From positions 4,712,001-4,776,000 of the forward strand of contig JAKZAN010000007.1 in the NCBI GenBank assembly GCA_023053545.1: 64,000 nt of DNA, given 5' to 3'. The notes under the pieces are model-generated. The model was not told the DNA's origin, searched no databases, and worked only from the letters and a program-made list of their open reading frames with translations. Both the position numbers and the translations under genes were made by a program. This stretch comes from Lepidurus packardi (Eukaryota > Arthropoda > Branchiopoda > Notostraca > Triopsidae). Within the stretch, counting starts at the first letter, position 1, and each line of letters starts with the position of its first letter. Of the stretch, positions 32,710 to 46,800 are shown in pieces.

Positions 32710-34430
32710 TTATTGATAATCGTTCGCTGATTTTTGGGTAACGTCGACGCTGTTTTCCATTTCTTTTGCAAAAACTGGATTCGCTTTATCAACTCCGCCA
32801 GACTGTGCGGTGGATACAGATCCTTGTGCGGATGAAGTACATCCGTCTGTAGCAGAGGACATTGCGACACTCGGTTCTTGCGGGAAGCACGGAATAGCAA
32901 TTATGTTATTATAAACGCAAGTTCCAATTAAAAGTACAGCAAACCCAACCAACTGCCGATGCATATAATTACTATCCTTTTTATGCAAGTATCCCGTTAA
33001 CTTACGTGAGGCCATAGGAATGGCTGCCATGCTAGAGCCAAACTAACCAACCAAACAACGACAGTTCTGGTGCTGTCAATCACCATTCGCGTAGTAGCTG
33101 ATAATTCTTTGGTCACGCTAACCCCAGCGAAATTAAAGAAAGCGAGGCTGAAGATTGACACTAATACACAAGATATAAACAAATATTAACTGTCATCTGT
33201 TGAAATAACAGTCGGGGTACTTATTAACCCTATAAGAATGAGTCCGTTATTTCCTATCTGTACAAACGCATCCAAAATGTCCTCCATTACGTTACGGGGA
33301 TTTCCTGAAAATGATTCCGGCACAGGAATGTAGTAGAACGGAAGCAACAAAATACTTAACGTGAAAAACCCAAAGACTCCTGAATAGACCGGCAAAGATT
33401 TTAACCAGGAAAAAATAAATAAATGAATGCACGTCTGTCTACCTTCAAACCCCACAGCTTGCAAAGGAGCAATTTGGTATTTCGAATAAAATTTCTCTTG
33501 GTACACCAAATGGATTGCGGTTATAACTTGAGCTATAACGATTAGTACATCGCCTAGACAGAGCAGCAATAAATGTATGTACGTCGCCTTTTTCATAACC
33601 CGCAATGCGAGATTTTTACCAGTAACAATACCCGATACCGTATAGTCTGATTCTTCGGTAGGTTCATTCGAATCAGTGAAATATTCTATAGGAAACTGTC
33701 GAGGTGCGTCAGTTGAATTAACGATGGTCGAATCTTCGCCGGCAAATAAAAAGTCCGTCAAACCAACAATGATAAGACCAATCACCATAAGCAACATCCC
33801 ACTCCAAGCAGCCATAGAGAGCCTTCGTTTCAAGAATATGACCGAAAGTATACCAGTAAATATGATTACCGAACCTAAATGAAACAAAACAGAGCACATA
33901 GGATGTGTCCAAATTTTACTTTTCAAGCAAAAGAAAAATGAAAAGGCTTACCTCGCAAGATTTGATAACTCGACGCATACGTCATTCCAAGCCCGGTGTA
34001 CATAAGGCACGATGATAACATATCGAGAAGTGCCGACGGATAGAAAAGTAACAAAGTGTGTTTGTCAGGTGTCCAGGACGATAAATCCATCTGTTAAAAT
34101 TGTGCCTAGTTATATCTACACGTCATAAGTAAATACCACTTACATCATTGCTCCTTCTGTAATGCACGATAGCGTCGTATGCTATAAGGCAGAGCATTTC
34201 CCCCATAAACATTACAACACTCTGCACAAATGCATGGTTAAAAGGCACAGCCTCTCCAACGGAATTCACCGCATCCATCATATCAACCCATCTTAATTCA
34301 AGCAGTCAAATATGAATTACAATCAAGGTGGTGGATCGAAATTACAAAGTTACTTGGTAACTAATGTGGCGAAGGATCCAGTGATCAACATGGTCATCAT
34401 AAGCGATAATTGATACTTTGTGAACGCCAT
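32710..34430 (-). CDS. Slc35f6: SLC35F6-like drug/metabolite transporter, copy 1
   Basis: A multi-pass protein of the nucleotide-sugar/DMT superfamily; human SLC35F6 is found in lysosomes and mitochondria and its substrate is not established. Exons: 34430-34354, 34291-34144, 34090-33952, 33874-33620, 33553-33443, 33379-33221, 33160-33006, 32952-32710. Total 1287 nt, 428 aa. Conserved segments: MAFTKYQLSL at the start, YASSYQILRGSVIIFTGILS, MVIGLIIVGLTDFLF, VYQEKFYSKY with LQAVGFEG, FYYIPVPESFSGNPR, EDILDAFVQIG, and FFNFAGVSVTKELSATTRMV followed by STRTVVVW. The C-terminal tail after the last helix is polar and about 55 residues longer than needed. It lies head to tail with copy 2. Confidence 0.92.
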
Positions 34431-35212
34431 ATTTGCAGTATTCCAAAGATGCGGCCGTTCTATACCAAATGTAACCTTTTACTGATTATGAAATGCCCGA
34501 AGTTGTGCTGAAACCCATTTCGTAATAAAAAACAGTGGATTAGTGTCAATAAAGAAGACCGATAGCTCTGAGATAAGATTTCTTTCGCGTGTCAAACTTG
34601 GCCTTTCTCTAAGCAATTTTAATCTAGGATTCAGTCATAATAACTCCGAATATCAAATTCATATATAAGCAATATGGTAATTATAATAAGGGTAACTTAC
34701 TAGTAACTAGCTCTTAGCTCCCACAATACCTTTAAAAACCAGGTTGTATTCCTTTGAGCTATCGCACCAAGTATTCCATATTTGCCAAATACTGCTTTCT
34801 TATCATTACACAGTGCATTGAATTGTATTTCACATCTTAAGTGGTTCTATTTCTTGTTGCTGGTACAATCTGAAGTTTTAGCTGTCTCTATAGGTTTGGA
34901 TTTTGGCTCCCCAGCTTTCCGCGGAGCAGGAGACGAGGGTCTTTTCTACCCGGTCCTATAAGCATTTCTGCGCCACAATACTACCCTCGCGAGAATCTGC
35001 TACCTCTGCGAGGTGGTATCGCTCTACTCAGGAGCTTTCTGAAACCATTACACTGTAAAACATAGAACTGTTTGTGAGCGTAATTTATTTTGCCATTCAC
35101 GTATTGGCTTCGTTTGCATTATGCAATGCACTATATAATAGTTTGTGTCTTTCAAAAACCTCTATCGATGTTGAGTGCTTCAATTCCCTGTCGTTTATGT
35201 AATTCAAAGTAG
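34431..35212. other. Spacer between the tandem transporter genes
   Basis: Holds the promoter of copy 1 and the 3' UTR of copy 2. No gene or repeat is recognised. Confidence 0.4.
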
Positions 35213-37036
35213 TTAATCTTTAGCTTCCTCCATGGCTGGATTGTCGTTCCCTAGTAGATCACTTGTTTGAACGCTAGAAGGTTCAGAATTACAAAAAGGC
35301 AGCGGGATGATCTTGTTGTAAATACACGTTCCTATTATAAGCACAGTGAACCCAATAACCTACAAAAAACTGTTAAATCTGTCTCAAGAGCGAAATCAAA
35401 CTGCTTACATGAGGCCAATAGAACGGTTGCCAAGATAGCGCTAAGCTAGCCAACCAAACCACAACAGTTCTCGTACTGTCTATCACCATTCGGGTGGTAG
35501 CGGATAGCTCTTTGGTGACACTGACGCCCGAGAAGTTAAAAAAGGAAAGGCTAAAGATGGAAACTGCAAACAAGGAAACGTCACTCGGATACTTTATATA
35601 CAGACAAGATAAGTTCAAGTTACTTATCAACCCGATTAGAGTGAGTCCGCTATTTCCCATTTGTACGAAGGCGTCTAGAACATCTTCCAGTACATTGCGG
35701 GGGTTTCCTGACATGCTTTCCGGAACAGGAATGTAGTAGAAAGGTATCATTAGAAGACTCAAGGTAAAAAAACCGAATACACCTACAAGCATTTTTAGCG
35801 ACCAGTATTCTGAAACATTGTAAAAATACCTTCAAAGCCCACAGCTTGTAAAGCAGGGATGTGATGCTTCGTATAATACTTCTCCTGGTACACTAACTGG
35901 AAGGCCGTTATAACTTGGGCTACAACGATGAGGATATCACCTGAAATTAACCATAACATCAGAGACAGAATTTTCTATGTCAACTTGGCTTTACCGGTGA
36001 CAATCCCTGAAACGGTGTACTCCGTTTCTTTGAGAGGAGATAAGTTAGTATGACCGGCTTCATTAGAGTATTCCATAGTTGATGTCATGGGCCATTCTGT
36101 CGGCTCGTTCGAAGAACCGTCTTCGGTGAAGAGGAAGTCAGTTAGTCCGACGATAATTAGACCTATCATCATGAATAGCATTCCTATCCAAGCCGAGAGA
36201 GGGAGCTTTCTTTTTAGCAAAAGAACGGAAAGAATTCCAGTGAAAATGATCACAGAACCTGTTACGTGAAAATGCTTAGAAAAATAAAAGGAGCAAATCG
36301 GTGTTTTTATTAACTTACCTCTCAGAATTTGATAACTTGATGCGTAGGTCATCCCCAGCCCCATGTACATGATACAAGACGATAACATATCTAAGAGTGC
36401 TGATGGATAGTAGACTAGAAGACTGTGTTTGTCTGCTGTCCAAGCCGAAAGGTTTAACTGAAATTAATTTGTACGTATTAGGAAAATCAAAAATGGAATG
36501 ATTCAGATATAGTTGTTATAAGACATCCCGAGTACCCGAACTTTCTGGCTACAATGGAAGGCATTCCAAGGATTACGGATAAAGTATTGGCTTGCTAATA
36601 ACTAAGTAAAACTACGATTCTAAACTAAAACTTTGTCCCTTTTTGTCTTTTTTGTATAAGTGAAATTTGATAAGTGAAATTTGAATACGCGGACAGCATT
36701 TAGGGTACCAACGCAACATCCTAGATATAAGGAGAGTGAAAGATTGCCGTTTTACGTCTTCGTTTCGTCTATAGTGAACCACGGCATCGAAGGCTATTAG
36801 GCAAAAAACTTCTCCAATAAACATGGTAATACTTTGCACGAAAGGATGATTAAATGGCACAGCTTCTCCTGCCGAGTTTACGGCGTCCATCATATCCACC
36901 CATCTAAAGATAAATATTTGTTTCCAAATTGAACAGAATCGTAACCACATGTGATATACTTCGTAATGAGGGTGCCAATAGACCCGGTAATGAACATGGT
37001 CGCTACAAGCGAAAGTTGATACTTGGTCCACGCCAT
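35213..37036 (-). CDS. Slc35f6: SLC35F6-like drug/metabolite transporter, copy 2
   Basis: Exons: 37036-36960, 36903-36756, 36457-36319, 36258-35995, 35940-35830, 35782-35624, 35563-35409, 35359-35213. Total 1200 nt, 399 aa. Six of the eight exons have exactly the lengths of copy 1 (77, 148, 139, 111, 159, 155 nt), and all splice phases agree, so this is a tandem duplicate. It begins MAWTKYQLSL, closer to human SLC35F6 (MAWTKYQLF) than copy 1 is. It keeps YASSYQILRG, FSGVSVTKELSATTRMV-type and FYYIPVPESMSGNPR blocks. The polar tail is about 30 residues shorter than in copy 1. Both copies are intact, so both are probably expressed. Confidence 0.92.
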
Positions 37037-40000
37037 TTTTTGGCTACTTAACAACGGATCTTCGCTCTTTTAACTGATTCTACACAATAGCGACATTCAC
37101 CAATAACCCAAAATGACATACATCGGAATAATAGTGACAGATTAGATAAAAGATACATACATTTCTAGATAAGCCCTGTCGATGAGATGCTGACAATGGC
37201 AGTGGACAGTGATTGGTGAAGCAGAGATAAAACTTGGAAACTCCCAAGTTTAGTCTTTTGCTTATCTATCATAACAAGTCTGAAGGTATTCGCATCGTAA
37301 AGCTTCTTGGTAAGAAATGTTTTCCATCGACAAAACTCTAAACCATGGTGAGAATGACTAAGGTTAACATTGCGACATTGTGATTTTAGTTAAGGTACTT
37401 ATTTCTTTTATTTTAATCTACGTTCCTTATAGTAAGCAAACCAGTTTAAATTGTTAATTATGGTGTATATATTAGAATCAAATTCCTGTAATGGTTACTA
37501 AAAATTATGCTCTACAACGGATTAGCGGATACGAAATCTAAAGTTTGTCCTGAAAGGGAAGCGAACGTTTTCCGTCCAGATCTCCGTCTGACCTATGTGG
37601 GGTAATTTTCAATGTACGCATTAGCGACGAAGTACGGATGTTATCGTTAGCATCGCGTTCATTATAATCATGCCCTGTATACTCCATAACGAACTAGAAA
37701 ATTTCAACAAATGTTTATGCTGTGTCGCGTCCTGTCAGTTTGTGTATTGCCTTATTCTCTATCCTCTTTGATACCTTGTAAGCTGAGGGAGCCGCGTCAC
37801 TAAAAGTCGAGTAGCACTATTAAAATAGGGATGACAGAGAAAGACAGAGTGAAATAAAAAGATCGACCGGTCACCGTAGACGAACTTTAAAGAGGGAGTA
37901 AGGTTTCCAAATGAAAAAATATGTTATAGAAGAGACCAAGTTACATGTTCTTGCTGGAGAACTCCTATGTCAATTAGCATATTAATCGAGTAATTAATTA
38001 TTTAGCGATTTAAGTTCCGCCCCTTTACTCCAAAATTCAAATTTTCCTATGCTTAAAACATTGGGGGGCAGTTGGCCGGAGTCCCAGCGCCTTTACCTAT
38101 GAGCGCATTGAAAATCGATCCCAGATGTCATAGGGACGGTATTTTTAACTCTTTTTTTAATGCTCCCACAAGTCCGTAAGTGCTTTGGTTAATTTGCAAG
38201 CTCAATCACAACAAAAAAAAAATACTTTGTCTTCGCGCCGTGACTTTCGGGCTCCGCTGAACGCCATGTAGGAAGTGTTACCCGCATACTCGGAACCGCC
38301 GCGCTCGGTCCCATTGCCAGGGGATAGGCTCTCGACTGCGAAGCCGACTCGAAACTTGCCCAAAAGGCTCTCGGACAAAATTCGAGTTAACACGGAGCGG
38401 TATAAAACCGCGGGTAACGAGTAGCATTGAGGCACTGAACCTAAAAGTTGCTCGTCAACCTTAAATTTTCCTAGCCGTACAGAACAGAAGTGTTAAACCG
38501 GGAGTCCCCTGGGGCTGTGACGTCATTATGACAAAGCAGTGCCTTTCCTGTTAGGTATCGATATGTTAGGTTCCAATTACATGTTAACGAAAAAAAATTT
38601 TAGGTAATGTTTTGTTTCGTTACATCAACAAGCCAATTTTTACAAGATTTGTTGTTCTTGAACTTCATTGGCGGGGCGAAGCTAGTTTGTCTTACAACCG
38701 TCCTTATTAAATCATATCACTAAAAGAGAATTCTTGGAAATTTTTCATCGAATTAGCGATTTGGAACTGGACAAGTATATAGCAAGCCTATTATTCATTG
38801 CAAGTTATTATCACACTTTCTTCGACAACATTAATTACCAATTACTTGCTTTCGGAAAGGGAAGAGAATTCGATTTTAGCATTCAAGAAACTGTATTTCA
38901 ATTTTTTCATTTTGAAACCTTACTCCCCCCTCTAAATGGCAATCTAGTTCCCATCTCCATGGATAGGGAGCAACAGCAGCGTAATTATAGAAAATCCGGA
39001 GGTACTACCCAACCACAAGTAGTGTATTCAATGTTTTAGATTTGTAGTAGCAAATCATCATAAATAGTCACCGTATCCAACCAAATGATCTATTAATATA
39101 CTGTGCATATACTGCCTAATGTTGTAGTACTAGACAGTTGTTTTAAATGAGTGAGCTAGTTGCCGAAGAAAACTTTTAATAGTGGGTGAAGAAGATTCTG
39201 GACGTATGTAAGTAAGGTATACCCTACGATTCGCAAGCGGTGGTTTTATACGGTTGTGGATTTCATGTTATGACTGCGAGGTAATTTTACATTTGGCATC
39301 TAAAAAATTTGGTACTTTTGCTCAGCTTGTCGAAAGTAATGTTCACCTTCAGCTTCTCTACTACGTTTCGCATGTAAGGTTCTCTCAAGTACCTGCCATA
39401 GTTCACCCCAGGGACCAGATACCGTTGTTCGCTTAAGGCAGAAGGGTGAAGGAAGACTTAGTTGATACTGACATGATAAAATCTTGCTAACTCGGCTAAC
39501 ATGTATAATACAGTTACAAGATTTGCTTAATCTTTCCCGTGTTTTTTATTTTTCATTGTTGTCATAAGTAAGAGATGCAATTCACTCTAACCTGCGCTCT
39601 CAAACTATTCTCTTGGTTCCGGTTAAATTTTTTCCTCAATTTTTTGGGAACGGAAATGGACGTGGACTAGCGCACTTGCTAGATACGACTTTCCCATTGT
39701 ACAAATATTGGCTTTAAAATCGCAGCATCACCGCGTATTTGTAGTTCTGCAGGGTGACAAGAAAGTTTTACGTGAGCAGTTCGATCGAATGCGAACAGAT
39801 TCGATTGTTAAACAAAAACCTCCACACTTTATTTGTGCAACTTCCCGAATGACTCTTGGCTCGCATAATAGCAAACTAATTTGGTCATTCACCTTGAGAA
39901 GCAACGCCTCACTACTTTTTTTCTTGATAATTTTCTTGTCGAACTTGACTTCGAGCGTGAAACTAGTCATCCTTGGAAGGAAAAAACGCTTCCTGTGCCA

Positions 40001-40899
40001 CATAATTATGGACGTTAAGCCTACTTTGCATCTAGTCTCTAATTCTTGTATCCTGAACCACAGTGAATAGATCTTTAAAAACAAAACTACTAAAAATCAT
40101 ACTATGACTTGAACACTATCATGGAAAATCCGGGAAATCTATCGGCTTTAAGTTTCGAGTTTAGTAATTCCTCCAAACTTATAATTATCAGCGTAGTTCC
40201 CCTCTTCGTCAAATTTCTTTCGTACTAACGATCGAAGCGTGACTAACGGAGTTTTGTTTCTGCCTTGAAGAACAAGAATTACGTGGCATACGTTGGCGTT
40301 TGCAATCCTCGATACGACGAACGAGGTATAGTTTCTGGGATTACCCGTCTTATTCTACATTTATTCTTTTTATAATTCCTGTCCTTGTCGCCTGTTCTTT
40401 CTTGGGAATATGCAAAACCAAGCCACATCTTTGCCGCATATGGTCCTCCATTGCCCTTCCCTTCCATCGCCGCTAGCATTTTACCTGCGTTACCAAGGTA
40501 TCGCGGATGCCATTCTGCACTACACCTTATACCTGAGTGGGAAACCAAGCGGGTTGTATCTGTTTTTTTGACGGTGAAGGAACTCGTTTCTTTTTTTGTC
40601 GTATTGCATGCTGTGTAGTTTTGAGGTGTTTAAATCGTAAGCTGTTGGGAAGGAAGAACCCCTGTTTTGCAGTCGTCTTGTACCTTAGGTAAGTCAAGTG
40701 AAGTGACGTCAAAACGGAAGGAAAATCACCGTTAGGCCAGGCAAATTTCGTAAAAGCTTGGGAGTTGGCTCTTCTAAGTTTCTACTTCAGTTCGATAGGA
40801 TGTGTACTGTGTAGGCGTGTTAGTGGCACCTTCTCTTAACATTAGGTTGGCATTCATTTAAATTAAATAACTAATTTTGCCGTTTGCGTTGGTTTCAGA
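37037..40899. other. Divergent intergenic region, transporter copy 2 and thioester protein
   Basis: 3.9 kb with the promoters of both flanking genes. It contains a dispersed repeat at 38238-38380. Open frames at 38734-39039, 39708-40070 and 40385-40618 have no recognised domain or splice context. A polypyrimidine run and CAG directly before the thioester-protein ATG (40899) suggest a 5'-UTR intron, so an untranslated first exon may lie here. Confidence 0.45.
38238..38380. repeat. Dispersed repeat, copy 2 (compare 3291-3445)
   Basis: Aligns in direct orientation with 3291-3445 through GTGACTT.CGGGCTCCGCTG, CGGAACCGCC, GCGAAGCCGAC and CGAAACTTGCCCAAA. Copy 2 lacks a short central segment of copy 1. 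Confidence 0.6.
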
Positions 40900-43800
40900 A
40901 TGGTCGTCATGAAGACTGTTTGGATTGGGTTTGTCGTGGCATTCCTACCTTATATTGCAGTTGCAACTTCAGGGTAAACTATTGTACCTTACTACCTACA
41001 TTTCGAAATGGAAATTAAATAGTAAAAGCCGTTTGTACTAAAAACTTTTGTTTATTCCCTTAGAACGTACAGTATAGTTGCGCCCAAAGTTTTGAGACCT
41101 AATATAGATTTCCATGCGTCTGTGAGTTTACACGGGGATGTTGGTGCTACAAACTTTGAAGTGGCCATCGAAGGCAATCAAGATGGTAGTGGACCGTTTC
41201 GAAATGCTCAGTCCGTTCTTCTCGAATCGAATTCAACGCAAGTTGTCAAGTTCCAAAACGGGGAGTTAGGTCCTGGCAAATATAACTTGACCGTGCGGGG
41301 CTCGGGTGGATTGTCGTTCTTTAATTCTACCAAGTTGGAGTACACCCAGAAAAGCTACTCTGTTTTTATCCAAACGGACAAAGCTATCTATAAACCAGGA
41401 CAATTGGTGCAGTTCCGCGTCATTGTGGTCAACACACAGCTCAAGCCTTCCGTGACGGGCTCCCTGGACATTCACGTCACAGACGGCAAAGGCAATCGGG
41501 TCAAACAATGGAACCGAGTTTTTACCAAACAGGGCGTCTTTTCCGGGGAATTACAATTGTCTGATCAACCACTTTTGGGCGATTGGAACATGACTGTCAC
41601 CGTCTTGGGACAAACTTTTACGAAGAGCTTCCAGGTGGCCGAGTACGTCTTGCCCAAGTTCGAGGTCACTATCGATCTTCCACCTTATACAACTTTCACT
41701 GACTCGAACATTGTTGTCACCGTTAAAGCCAAGTAATACGCTTCGAAATTGTATCCTTTTTGCAAGTTATTTCATAATAAAATTATCTTCAGGTACACTT
41801 ATGGCAAGCCTGTTCGAGGAAATGCTACCATAGCGGTGTATCCTGTGTACCGCGTGTCCTACATTCAACCGTTCTTCACGGAGCCTTTGCGCAAGACTGT
41901 GCAATTGAACGGCAAAGCGGATGTAGAATTTAACTTAGCTAAAGAACTAAGGTAAGCTTTAAGTTACATTATATATTGGGGTATGTTACGGTAAAGGGGA
42001 GTAAGTTACAGTATATATTGGGGTTATATTACATATTGTGATGTTGCGGTTAAGTTACAGTATGTATTGGATATGAAATGAAGACACATCTTTGGGTAGG
42101 TTAACGGATGATTTCGAACGAGACATTCGTTTTGATGTGACGGTAATTGAGGCTTTGACGGAACGGAAACAAAACACGAGCTCCACTATGACCATTCATA
42201 AGTACAAGTATAAGATGGAGTTGATTAAAACCTCGGATTCTTTCAAGCCTGGTCTGAAGTACACCGCATTTGTAAGATTTTTTTCAACTTTCAATGTTTG
42301 GGTGTTAATTAATTATACGCTTTGCTAGTTGAAAATAGCGTACCAAGATAATACCCCAGTTCAAGACACCGATACTAGTATTACCGTAAGACACGGCTTT
42401 TCTCATAACCAGGAAGAGTACAACAGCACCCTGTATACCGTCCCTCGCAATGGTATAATCGAATTGAACTTCTACCCTCCTGCTGATGAAAATGTGTTCA
42501 CTTTGGGCATTGAGGTAAACTTGTATTTTCCAAGTCTCCTCTTCTAACTTTTCTGCCCGTAAATTTGTATATAGGCTCAGTACAAAGACTTGATTGAATG
42601 GTTTTCAACGATCAACCGTGCCCAATCTCCCAGCAGTTCCTTCCTGCAGGCTCTTTTGCGCACTGAGAAGCCCACAGTGAATCAAGAGGTCACGATTGAC
42701 GTCAATTCCACACATCCCTTGGACTACTTCATCTACGAAGTCATGGGTCGGGGCAACCTGTTGCTCGCCAAGACTGTCCCGTTACAAGGGCAAAGGTTCC
42801 ATAGCTTTAGCTTTACTTTGCTTTCGGCCATGGCCCCTCTCACTCGCGTCCTGGTCTACTATGCACGTCCTGATGGCGAAGTAGTGGCAGATGCTCTAAA
42901 CTTCGATGTTGATGGCTCCTTCCAGAACTTTGTAGGACAAACCCTTGCTTTCAAAACATTCGTTTTCAAAACTACCTGCTTTAGGCGGAAGTTACTGTTA
43001 ATCGGGATGAAGTCCAGCCTGGCCAAGCAGTTGACGTAAGGGTCAAAACCAAGCCGAACTCTTTCGTGGGCGTTTTAGGGGTGGATCAAAGCGTTCTATT
43101 GCTACGTACTGGGAACGACATCACCAAAGTAAGTTCCATATCTTTCTTCTTCATATACTTACCACAGTAAAAATACTAATACTAATAAGTAAATGATAAG
43201 TTAACTAATTAGTTAACTTGTGTATTAGAATGACGTGTTGGAGGAACTCAAGTCGTACGATTCTGGACGTCGCCCCGATTACACCTCCTGGTTCCCTGAA
43301 GTTCAGCCGCGCTGGTTGTCTTGGTGGCCGGCTTCTTCTACAGCGGGAGCAATTTTTGACGTAAACACTTTTTTTTTAAAAATTAACACAGGTAAAATTG
43401 CTTAACCTGTGATTGCTTTCACAGGATTCTGGAATGGTTATAATCACAAATGGTTACGTGCATGAACAGACGCCTTTTGGTAAGTAGACTTCTTCTCTTT
43501 ATCACAAAATCAGTTGCCCCGTAAAGATGTGATCAAGAATGTTTCAGTGTTACTTTATATTTATTATTATTATTATTATTTTGTAATGATAGTGCATGCT
43601 AGACTGAAAAGTTAATTTCATTGACCTGACGATGTAGTTTATACTAATTTCACTTGAGGTGCCGTCTGGTTTTAATTTTTCGGGTATTTGTGCATGGGCT
43701 CATGGCAACACGTCAGAATCTGTTTTCGACGTTTTTGGGGTTAGCTTAGACTGCTCTTATGAGGGAGACGCTAACTATTTTGCTGCTCCTGAGAAATCTG

Positions 43801-46800
43801 GTTCAATGGACTCTGATTCAAACGCGAACGTCTTGAGAACTAGGAAATATCTTCCCGAGGTGTTTCTTTGGGAGTCTCAGTAACAGGGTAATTCAAAGGC
43901 TTTACTGGTACTGCACTGTCTATCTTTCATGATCTGTGGACTTTTGTTTATGTTCTCCTTTTTCTTGTGGCGTAATCGGGTGTCGGTGTGCTCAACGGCT
44001 TAGCTCTCATTTGTTTGCTAAATGTGCATTTAACTCACCGTATTAACCTCCATGGCATTAGTCTATTATCGATCGGCCATCGATAGTGATGTTATGTTGG
44101 ACGCCATCGCGGCCGAACCACGCCCTGTCTATTTGCCCGGGCCAGTCGGAGTAGACAGTCAAGATTTCGGCCAGATACGTCTACGTCAGCGCTTCCCCGA
44201 AACTTGGCTTTGGGAAGAGAAACCGGCCGAGTATAACCACCCCAATACTAAACTCGAGCAGTTGGTGCTAAGCATGGGTTGTGGGCCTGCTCCCTTGGAA
44301 TCTTCCAGTTTTTGCACCCTTAGATTGGCTTGTGAAAAGGGATTGGTTTGATGCAGGAAAATTGGGGCAGTCAAAGCTTTTAACATTCATATTGGGGATT
44401 TTGTACCCTTTAGTCTTCTATAGATCCATCTTGCGAACATCTCTTGACGATGAAAGGGATGGTACTGCTGATGCATTCGCTCCTTTGCCCGAATCTTCGT
44501 CAGAATCGGGGTTTCGAGTTAGGCGCAATTTTCCTGAAACGTGGTTCTGGGAAAGTCGCGAGGCCGAGTACTTTTCCTTAACTTATTTACCTTGCATGTT
44601 GCCCGCAATTTCTACGAAACCTGCACGTACATTGACGCAATATTTGCGAACCAAATGCTTCTTCTATGTTAATTAGTAATCGGTTACACTTTCCTACACA
44701 AGCATTGTTGGCCTAGTGAGTAGACGAAACTAGTCGCATTCCTCTTAACACGCTTTGTTGCTTTAGCTTGGTTCCGATCCATGGATAGTGCCACGCCCAT
44801 ATTCCCTGCTATGCAGTCTTTACCTGTACTTGATGATTCGCCAGATGCATTGTCAGTAACTGGTTCTTCCAAGTCTGTCAGACTGAGACACCGATTTCCC
44901 GAAACGTGGCTCTGGCTTAACAATACGGCAAAGTATTGACTTTCTTGAGTAACTTTAGTTTTGAAAACAGGGTTGGGTTTACCTTATCTTCCTAACTCAA
45001 TTTCCATAGTGTATAGGTTTACGGTTGATCCAGCTATATACATAACTACTGTGACTCTTCCTAACTCAACTAAAAGACTCGACCGAATGACGCCACTCAA
45101 TTTTTCCCTCTTATGCCGTGACGCTTATTTTTATGAATGTCGTGATTGTTTCGTCTTAAAATTATATTTTCCTATCCATTCCTGGAATTTCCCTTTGCTC
45201 AGGCCGCTTTACTACCGTTGCACCACGCCCAGCGGCCGCCAACCGGCCTACCAATCAACCCCAACCTGCATTTGGTGTATCCACCGTTCGTGTAGACCGA
45301 GGTCCAGCTCTTACTTTACGGCCTTTAATAAGACCACCTCTTGCTGGGCCTTACGCCTTCTCTCGAATTCCTCAACCCGTCGACGACAACCCGAAAGTGT
45401 ACTTACTAAGAGATCCACCCCCAACTTGGATCTTCGCCACTAAAGAGGCCGGGTACTTGTTTCCCAACTTCCTATCTACTTTCGTGGCTTTCTGGGATAT
45501 TTCTTTCCCCACACTAAAATGAAAATCGCTGGCTAAACACAGCCCATTTAATCAGCCTTATTAAGCGTTTACTGACCATTTAACGACAAATTACCGTATG
45601 CGAACCGAAAACAGCTCTTAGGCATCTGTCCTTCTTTAAATGGAATTTCTAATGCTGACGCGGGACTAGGTGATAGTTTACCATTCAACCTTAATAGTAA
45701 AGGTTCAAAGCAGAAGAAAAGCTAACCAGCGAGTTCTGTAACTCTTAAGTAGAAAGTTGTCCATTTTTTTGGCACATTAATAGTCATATGGACGTGATTT
45801 ATGTAGTGCAATGGCGCAGCTTGGACGCAATGCCCGTGGATTCCAATCTTCCTGTAGCCTACAGTCATCCAACAGGGGCGGAAATGGAGTCTATCGACAC
45901 CGGCATTAGAGTTCGCACTCTATTTCCCGAAGTGTGGCTCTTTAGTGGGTCTTTGGCGGGGTATTTATTGCTAACCAATCACAGCCTCTGCTTATACCAA
46001 AGAAACCCTACTGACGACGCTGCTTAGAATTTGGGTTGACTTATCTGACTTCACGACGCTTTTGTGTTTGTAATTGGTTTTGGGTCTTATGGGGATTTGA
46101 ATTTCAATGGCGCCACGCAAATTTGCACGAGGCTTTTTGGGTAAAAAGCTTGGCGTTGCATGTCGGTGTATGGGTTTCGAAACGTTAAGGTAAGGGTTTA
46201 AAATTAACCTAGCTTTCGTTTTACTTATCTAGCAATGATGGAACTGCCCTATTCATCAAAGAAGCTCCAGACACTATTACCTCCTGGGTTGTTACGGCCT
46301 TTGCATTAGATTCCTTCCATGGATTGGGAATTTCTGAACAACCAGCAAGAATGCAAGTCTTCCGCCCTTTCTTCATCCAGTTAAACTTACCGTACTCGGT
46401 GATCCGCGGAGAAGCTGTAGCCGTCCAAGCCGTGGTATTTAATTACATGAAAAAGGACGTTACTGCTGAAGTCACTTTAGAGAGCACGGGTGACTTTGAG
46501 TTTCTTGGATCCGCCTGGCAGGATAATGAGATTTCCAGTATGTTTTTTTATTTATTTTCTTTTTATGGAAATTGGGCGTGTGAATTACATTGTTTGGGTT
46601 TTCTTGCTCTCTCTAGACGAAGAGTTATTCAGGAAAAAGTCCGTGTTTGTGAAAGCGCAAGACGGTTCCCCAGTATCCTTCTTAATCAGACCAAAGACAA
46701 TTGGTAACTTGGACATAAAAATGAAGGCCACCAGTCCATCAGCTGGCGACGCCCTGGTGCGCCAATTGCTAGTCAAGGTAAGCAATTCTTCCTTTTATGT

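Noticed and set aside
39708-40070. Open frame of 120 codons upstream of the TEP gene
   Set aside because: No recognisable motif, a similar-length frame on the other strand, and no splice context.
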